DNA of 64,000 nucleotides from the NCBI GenBank assembly GCA_021846325.1, contig JAJZBX010000010.1, forward strand, positions 1-64,000, written 5' to 3'. This document shows positions 58,941 to 64,000 of this stretch, piece by piece; positions within the stretch are counted from its first letter, which is position 1; every line of letters begins with the position of its first letter. Source of the stretch: Actinomycetes bacterium. Lineage in GTDB: Bacteria > Actinomycetota > Acidimicrobiia > Acidimicrobiales > RAAP-2. The position numbers were made by a program, and so were the translations under genes. The notes beneath the pieces were generated by a model. That model was not told the origin of the DNA. It made no database searches and saw only the letters and a program-made list of their open reading frames with translations.

Positions 58941-59617
58941 GTGAGGTCTTTACGCTGCGTGGCCCGGTCAAGAAGGAGCGACCCGCTCCGGCGACGCGCG
59001 TCGTCGAGCGGCGCGGCTTGGACGGCGGGGTGCTGGGCACCGTCGAGCTCGAGCCGACGATCTTTGGCATCGAACCCAACGTCGCCGTGCTGCATCAGGT
59101 CGTCACCGCGCAGCTCGCGGCCCGGCGCGCGGGCACCCAGTCGACCAAGACGCGCAAGGAAGTTCGCGGCGGTGGCAAGAAGCCCTTTCGCCAGAAGGGC
59201 ACCGGCGGGGCCCGACAGGGCACGATCCGCGCGCCCCACTACCCCGGCGGTGGCATCGCCCTGGGGCCCAAGCCGCGCTCCTACGACCAAAAGACACCCA
59301 AGAAGATGATCCGCCTCGCGCTGCGCTCGGCGCTGTCGGACCGCGCGGCGTCGTCGCGCGTGGCGGTGGTCGATTCCTTCGCCGCCTGGAGCGAGCCGCG
59401 CACGAAGGCCGCCCTAGCCGCCCTCTCGGCCCTCGCGCTCGACGGCAAGGTGCTCGTCGTGCTCGGTCGCGAGGACGCGACCGCCTTCTTCTCGTTCAGC
59501 AACCTCGACCGGGTCACGACCATCGACGCCGGTGAGCTCAACGCGTACGACGTGCTCGATGCGGACTGGGTGCTCTTCACCGACGCCACGTTGCCGCGAG
59601 CCAAGGAGGCGAACTGA
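58937..59617 (+). CDS. rplD: 50S ribosomal protein L4
   Basis: [66 protein letters not shown]. Confidence 0.97.
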   Translation: MSEVFTLRGPVKKERPAPATRVVERRGLDGGVLGTVELEPTIFGIEPNVAVLHQVVTAQLAARRAGTQSTKTRKEVRGGGKKPFRQKGTGGARQGTIRAPHYPGGGIALGPKPRSYDQKTPKKMIRLALRSALSDRAASSRVAVVDSFAAWSEPRTKAALAALSALALDGKVLVVLGREDATAFFSFSNLDRVTTIDAGELNAYDVLDADWVLFTDATLPRAKEAN

Positions 59618-59907
59618 TGCGTGACGCCATGAGCATCTTGATCCGTCCGGTGGTCTCGGAGAAGACCTACGCCCTGATGGACCGGGGCACCTACGTCTTC
59701 GTCGTTGACCCGCGAGCGACCAAGGTCGACGTGCGCAACGCCGTCGAGCAGGCCTTCAGCGTGAAGGTCGTCAACGTCAACACCCTCAACCGCAAGGGTA
59801 AGTCGACCCGCAACCTGCGCACCGGCGTGCGCGGCTCGCGACCCGACTCCAAGCGGGCCATCGTCACCCTGCGCCAGGGCGACACGATCAACCTCTTCGA
59901 GAACTAA
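59617..59907 (+). CDS. rplW: 50S ribosomal protein L23
   Basis: [56 protein letters not shown]. Confidence 0.97.
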   Translation: MRDAMSILIRPVVSEKTYALMDRGTYVFVVDPRATKVDVRNAVEQAFSVKVVNVNTLNRKGKSTRNLRTGVRGSRPDSKRAIVTLRQGDTINLFEN

Positions 59908-59915
59908 GGAAGGCC

Positions 59916-60749
59916 ATGGCACTGCGTTATCGCAAACCCACGAGCCCGGGTCGTCGGTTCCAGACGGTCTCGGACTTCGCGGAGATCACCAAGGACCACC
60001 CCGAGAAGTCGCTGCTCGCCCCCAAGCCCCGTACCGGCGGGCGCAACAGCTACGGCCGCAAGACTTCGCGCCACCGCGGTGGCGGTCACAAGCAGCAGTA
60101 CCGCGTCATCGACTTCAAGCGCAACAAGGACGCCGTCCCGGCGAAGGTTGCCGCGATCGAGTACGACCCCAACCGATCGTGCCGCATCGCTCTGTTGCAC
60201 TACGCCGACGGTGAGAAGCGCTACATCCTGGCTGCCCAGGGCCTCAAGGTGGGCGACGTCGTCGAGTCGGGCCCCCGGGCCGACATCCGCACCGGCAACG
60301 CCCTGCCGATGCGCTACATCCCGACGGGTTCCACGGTGCACAACGTCGAGCTGCGCCCCGGCGGTGGGGGCAAGATGGCCCGCAGCGCCGGCATGAGCGT
60401 CCAGCTCGTCGCTAAGGACGGCGGCTTCGCCACGTTGCGCCTGCCGTCGACTGAGATGCGACGGGTGCCGATCGACTGCCGGGCGACCCTCGGGGCGATC
60501 GGCAACGCCGAGCACGAGCTCATCAAGGTGGGCAAGGCCGGTCGAAATCGGTGGAAGGGCATTCGTCCCCAGACGCGCGGCGTCGCGATGAACCCCGTTG
60601 ACCACCCCCTCGGTGGCGGCGAGGGCAAGACCTCGGGCGGACGCCACCCGGTCTCGCCCTGGGGCCAGCCCGAAGGACGTACGCGCCTGCCCAAGGCGTC
60701 AGACGCACTCATCATTCGGCGTCGTCGTGGACGCGGATCGCGGAGGTAG
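59916..60749 (+). CDS. rplB: 50S ribosomal protein L2
   Basis: [34 protein letters not shown]...[31 protein letters not shown]. Confidence 0.98.
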   Translation: MALRYRKPTSPGRRFQTVSDFAEITKDHPEKSLLAPKPRTGGRNSYGRKTSRHRGGGHKQQYRVIDFKRNKDAVPAKVAAIEYDPNRSCRIALLHYADGEKRYILAAQGLKVGDVVESGPRADIRTGNALPMRYIPTGSTVHNVELRPGGGGKMARSAGMSVQLVAKDGGFATLRLPSTEMRRVPIDCRATLGAIGNAEHELIKVGKAGRNRWKGIRPQTRGVAMNPVDHPLGGGEGKTSGGRHPVSPWGQPEGRTRLPKASDALIIRRRRGRGSRR

Positions 60750-60752
60750 GAC

Positions 60753-61031
60753 ATGTCACGCAGCCTGAAGAAGGGCCCGTTCATCGACGCCCACCTGTTG
60801 AAGAAGGTGGACGCACTGAACGCGGCCAACGAGAAGAAGGTCATCAAGACCTGGAGTCGACGATCGACGGTGATCCCCGACATGGTCGGCCACACCTTCG
60901 CCGTGCACGACGGTCGGCGTCACGTGCCGGTCTTCGTGAACGAGTCCATGGTGGGCCACAAACTCGGCGAGTTCGCCCCGACGCGGACCTTCCGCTTCCA
61001 CGCGGGCCAAGAAAAGACGGGTAGGCGCTGA
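60753..61031 (+). CDS. rpsS: 30S ribosomal protein S19
   Basis: [62 protein letters not shown]. Confidence 0.98.
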   Translation: MSRSLKKGPFIDAHLLKKVDALNAANEKKVIKTWSRRSTVIPDMVGHTFAVHDGRRHVPVFVNESMVGHKLGEFAPTRTFRFHAGQEKTGRR

Positions 61032-61678
61032 TGAGCGGACCCAAGACCAACGAGCGGCCCGGCACCCGGGCGGTCCTGCGCGGCTATCACATGTCGGCGA
61101 GCAAGGCCCGCGTCGTGCTCGACCTCGTCCGTGGCCAGGACGTCACGACGGCGCGCGAGATCCTTGCGCTCACCAGTCGAGAAGCGGCCGACGTCGTCGG
61201 CAAGGTGCTCGCCTCCGCGGTGGCCAACGCCGTGAACAATGACGGCCAGTCGGCCGACGAGCTCTACGTGTCGGCGGCCTTCGCCGACGAGGGCACGACG
61301 ATGAAGCGCTTCTCACCGCGCGCGCGTGGTCGCGCTGGCAAGATCCGCAAGCGCTCGTGCCACATCACGGTGATCGTGTCGCGACTCGACGACGAGCGCC
61401 TCGAGGTGCTGCGCGCCTCGCGCAGCGCCCAAGCGACCGCGTCACGCAGCCGTCGGGTCGCGTCCTCGCGTCGGCGCGCGGACCAGCAGGCCAGTCTGAA
61501 CAAGCGCGTGGCCGAGGCCGGGGCCGAGGCCGAGCGCGAGGCCGAGCGCGAAGCGGCCAGTAGCGCCGAGGTGACCGAAGCCGAGACGCCCGAGGCGGTC
61601 GGGGTCGACGAGACGGCCGAGGCGGCCGGGGTCGACGAGACGGCCGAGGTCGTCGAGAACGAGGAGACGGAGAAGTAG
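61031..61678 (+). CDS. rplV: 50S ribosomal protein L22 with acidic C-terminal extension
   Basis: RAVLRGYHMSASKARVVLDLVRGQDVTTAREILALTSREAADVVGKVLASAVANA...; long tail with repeated GVDETAE. Confidence 0.96.
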   Translation: MSGPKTNERPGTRAVLRGYHMSASKARVVLDLVRGQDVTTAREILALTSREAADVVGKVLASAVANAVNNDGQSADELYVSAAFADEGTTMKRFSPRARGRAGKIRKRSCHITVIVSRLDDERLEVLRASRSAQATASRSRRVASSRRRADQQASLNKRVAEAGAEAEREAEREAASSAEVTEAETPEAVGVDETAEAAGVDETAEVVENEETEK

Positions 61679-62611
61679 ATGGGTCAGAAGGTAAATCCCT
61701 ACGGGTTCCGTCTCGGCATCACGACCGACTGGAAGTCGCGCTGGTTCAAGGAGAAGGGGTACAAGGATCTCGTCATCGAGGACTGGAAGATCCGCGACTA
61801 CCTCACGCGCCAGCTCGAGAGCGCGGCGGTGAGCCGCATTGAGATCGAGCGCAACTCGGATCGCATCCGCGTGGATATTCACACCGCGCGCCCAGGCATC
61901 GTGATCGGCCGACGCGGTGGCGAGGCCGACCGACTGAAGAAGGACCTCGAGAAGATCACGGGTCAGAAGAACAAGATCTCGCTCAACATCCAAGAGATCA
62001 AGCAGCCCGAACTCGACGCCGCGCTGATCGCCCAGGGGATCTGCGATCAGCTGATTCGCCGGGTGGCCTTTCGACGAGCGATGAAGCGCGGGATCCAGAC
62101 GGTCCAGAAGGCGGGCGCCCTCGGCGTGCGCATTCAGGCCTCGGGTCGACTCGGCGGCGCCGAGATGTCTCGTCGCGAGTCCTACCGCGAGGGACGCGTG
62201 CCGCTGCACACGCTGCGCGCCGATATCGACTACGGCTTTCGCGAGGCCCGCACCTCGACCGGACGCATCGGCGTCAAGGTGTGGATCTACAAGGGCGACA
62301 TCCTGCCCTACCAGCTCACCAACGACGAGAAGATCGTGCGCGAGGCCGCCATGGCCGCCGGCGACGCCGTACCGGTTGGGACCACCGCGCCCAAGGGCGT
62401 CGTGCGCGCGGGCGGCGGTCGCCGGCGCGCCCCCGAAGCCGGGGCCGAGGCCGCGTCGGTGATGCCGGTCGAGCCCGTGGACGCGGCGCCGGTCGACCTT
62501 CTGGTTGCGCCCGACGACGTCGAGCGTCGCCTCAGCGTCGAAGAAGAGATCGAGCGCCGCACCGCCACCGAGCACACGGACACGCCGCACTTTCGCAAGG
62601 AGGTGGAGTAG
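61679..62611 (+). CDS. rpsC: 30S ribosomal protein S3 with C-terminal extension
   Basis: [23 protein letters not shown]...[32 protein letters not shown]. Confidence 0.98.
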   Translation: MGQKVNPYGFRLGITTDWKSRWFKEKGYKDLVIEDWKIRDYLTRQLESAAVSRIEIERNSDRIRVDIHTARPGIVIGRRGGEADRLKKDLEKITGQKNKISLNIQEIKQPELDAALIAQGICDQLIRRVAFRRAMKRGIQTVQKAGALGVRIQASGRLGGAEMSRRESYREGRVPLHTLRADIDYGFREARTSTGRIGVKVWIYKGDILPYQLTNDEKIVREAAMAAGDAVPVGTTAPKGVVRAGGGRRRAPEAGAEAASVMPVEPVDAAPVDLLVAPDDVERRLSVEEEIERRTATEHTDTPHFRKEVE

Positions 62612-62613
62612 CC

Positions 62614-63051
62614 ATGTTGATGCCCCGTAAGGTCAAGCACCGCAAGCAACAGCGTGGCCGGATGGCCGGTATGGCCAAGGGTGGCACCGAACTCACCTTC
62701 GGCGACTTTGGCATTCAGGCCATGGAAGCCGGCTGGATCACCGCTCGCCAGATCGAGGCGGCGCGCATCGCGATGACCCGTCACGTGCGCCGCGGCGGCA
62801 AGGTGTGGATCCGGGTCTTCCCGGACAAGCCCGTGACCCAGAAGCCGGCCGAAACCCGCATGGGTTCGGGCAAGGGAAACCCGGAGTTCTGGGTTGCCGT
62901 GGTCAAGCCCGGCCGCGTGATGTTCGAGCTCGGTGGGGTCGACGAGGCCCTGGCGCGCGCCGCGATGGAGCGCGCCATTCAGAAGCTGCCGATCAAGGCG
63001 AAGTTCGTCGTGCGCCCCGGGACTCACGGCGCCCCGGAGGTGATGATCTGA
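62614..63051 (+). CDS. rplP: 50S ribosomal protein L16
   Basis: [91 protein letters not shown]. Confidence 0.98.
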   Translation: MLMPRKVKHRKQQRGRMAGMAKGGTELTFGDFGIQAMEAGWITARQIEAARIAMTRHVRRGGKVWIRVFPDKPVTQKPAETRMGSGKGNPEFWVAVVKPGRVMFELGGVDEALARAAMERAIQKLPIKAKFVVRPGTHGAPEVMI

Positions 63052-63284
63052 TGGCCAAGACCAGTGAGCGACTGGCCGAGCTTCGTCAGCTCGGCGACGC
63101 TGAGCTCATCGAGCGTCTCGGCGAGACCCGACGGGCGCTGTTCAACCTGCGCTTTCAGCTGGCCACCGGCCAGCTCGACGACTCGGCGCGCCTGCGCGAG
63201 GTGCGCAAGGACATCGCGCGACTCGCCACGTTCGTGCGCGAGCGCGAGATCGCGGCCGCCGAGGCCCAAGGAGAGGGTGAGTGA
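63051..63284 (+). CDS. rpmC: 50S ribosomal protein L29
   Basis: [61 protein letters not shown]. Confidence 0.95.
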   Translation: MAKTSERLAELRQLGDAELIERLGETRRALFNLRFQLATGQLDDSARLREVRKDIARLATFVREREIAAAEAQGEGE

Positions 63285-63562
63285 TGACTGAGGAGTCCAC
63301 CAACGTGACGCGCGAGAACCCCCGCAAGGTGCGCGAGGGCATCGTCGTGTCCGACAAGATGAACGCCACGCTGGTCGTCGCCGTGAACGAGCGGGTGAGC
63401 CACCCGCGCTACGGCAAGACGGTCCAGCGCACCAAGAAGCTCTACGTCCACGACGCGGCCAACGAGGCCAAGGTGGGTGACCGCGTTCGGGTCCAGGAGA
63501 CCCGGCCGCTGTCCAAGCTCAAGCGGTGGCGCCTGACCGAGATCGTGGAGCGTGCGCGATGA
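63281..63562 (+). CDS. rpsQ: 30S ribosomal protein S17
   Basis: [79 protein letters not shown]. Confidence 0.96.
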   Translation: MMTEESTNVTRENPRKVREGIVVSDKMNATLVVAVNERVSHPRYGKTVQRTKKLYVHDAANEAKVGDRVRVQETRPLSKLKRWRLTEIVERAR

Positions 63563-63927
63563 TTCAGCAAGAGTCTCGTCTCAAGGTCGCCGACAACTCG
63601 GGCGCGAAAGAAGTGCTCTGCATCCGGGTGCTCGGCGGCTCGCGCCGTCGATACGCCTCCATCGGGGACGTCTTCATCGCAACGGTCAAGGACGCGATCC
63701 CCGGTGCGGCGGTGAAGAAGGGCGACGTGGTGCGCTGCGTCGTCGTGCGCACCGCCAAGGAGAAGCGTCGCCCCGACGGCTCCTACATCAAGTTCGACGA
63801 GAACGCGGCCGTACTGATCAACGACCAGCTCCAGCCGCGCGGAACGCGCATCTTCGGTCCGGTCGGACGCGAGCTGCGTGACAAGAAGTTCATGCGAATC
63901 ATCTCGCTGGCGCCGGAGGTGCTGTGA
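63559..63927 (+). CDS. rplN: 50S ribosomal protein L14
   Basis: [87 protein letters not shown]. Confidence 0.98.
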   Translation: MIQQESRLKVADNSGAKEVLCIRVLGGSRRRYASIGDVFIATVKDAIPGAAVKKGDVVRCVVVRTAKEKRRPDGSYIKFDENAAVLINDQLQPRGTRIFGPVGRELRDKKFMRIISLAPEVL

Positions 63928-64000
63928 TGAAGATCCACAAGGGTGACGAAGTGCTCGTGATCGCGGGCAAGTTCCGCGGCGAGCGCGCCGTCGTCGAAGA
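63927..64000 (+). CDS. rplX: 50S ribosomal protein L24 (truncated by window end)
   Basis: [24 protein letters not shown] from ATG 63927; position in S10/spc gene order. Confidence 0.9.
   Translation, partial: MKIHKGDEVLVIAGKFRGERAVVE

Noticed and set aside
61500-61660. Short tandem repeats at the rplV 3' end considered as a CRISPR-like or VNTR array
   Set aside because: The repeats encode an in-frame acidic tail of L22; only about two copies and no spacer structure.

Overview
GC-rich actinobacterial chromosome segment, probably Acidimicrobiia-like (inferred from gene content only). About 1-5.06 kb is an accessory, mobile-element-rich patch: an IS21-like terminus, a frameshifted TnpB, a 118-bp MITE-like inverted repeat, a frameshifted IS110 transposase with a structured upstream non-coding region, a secreted orphan protein and a transposase-like remnant. 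It ends at tRNA-Ser(GGA). The rest is mostly housekeeping: SRP RNA-dnaX-recR; ethylmalonyl-CoA pathway genes (ccr, epimerase, pccB, epsilon-like, ecm, hbd); ask/asd; gltA; tRNA-Tyr/Thr/Met/Trp; rpmG-secE-nusG; rplKA, rplJL, rpoBC; and the str and S10 ribosomal operons to the window end. The most novel-looking parts are (i) a NarL-type two-component system, NapH/CcoG-like membrane Fe-S protein, ferredoxin-GltD-flavodoxin fusion and Rrf2-SRPBCC fusion regulator at 9.5-16.7 kb, with operator-like repeats over the promoter; (ii) a cupredoxin, two ferritin-like proteins and an ECF sigma/anti-sigma pair lying between ask and asd; (iii) a candidate IS110 bridge-RNA region; (iv) a multi-hairpin leader between rpsJ and rplC. 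All assignments are from reading the sequence and translations; no database search was run.
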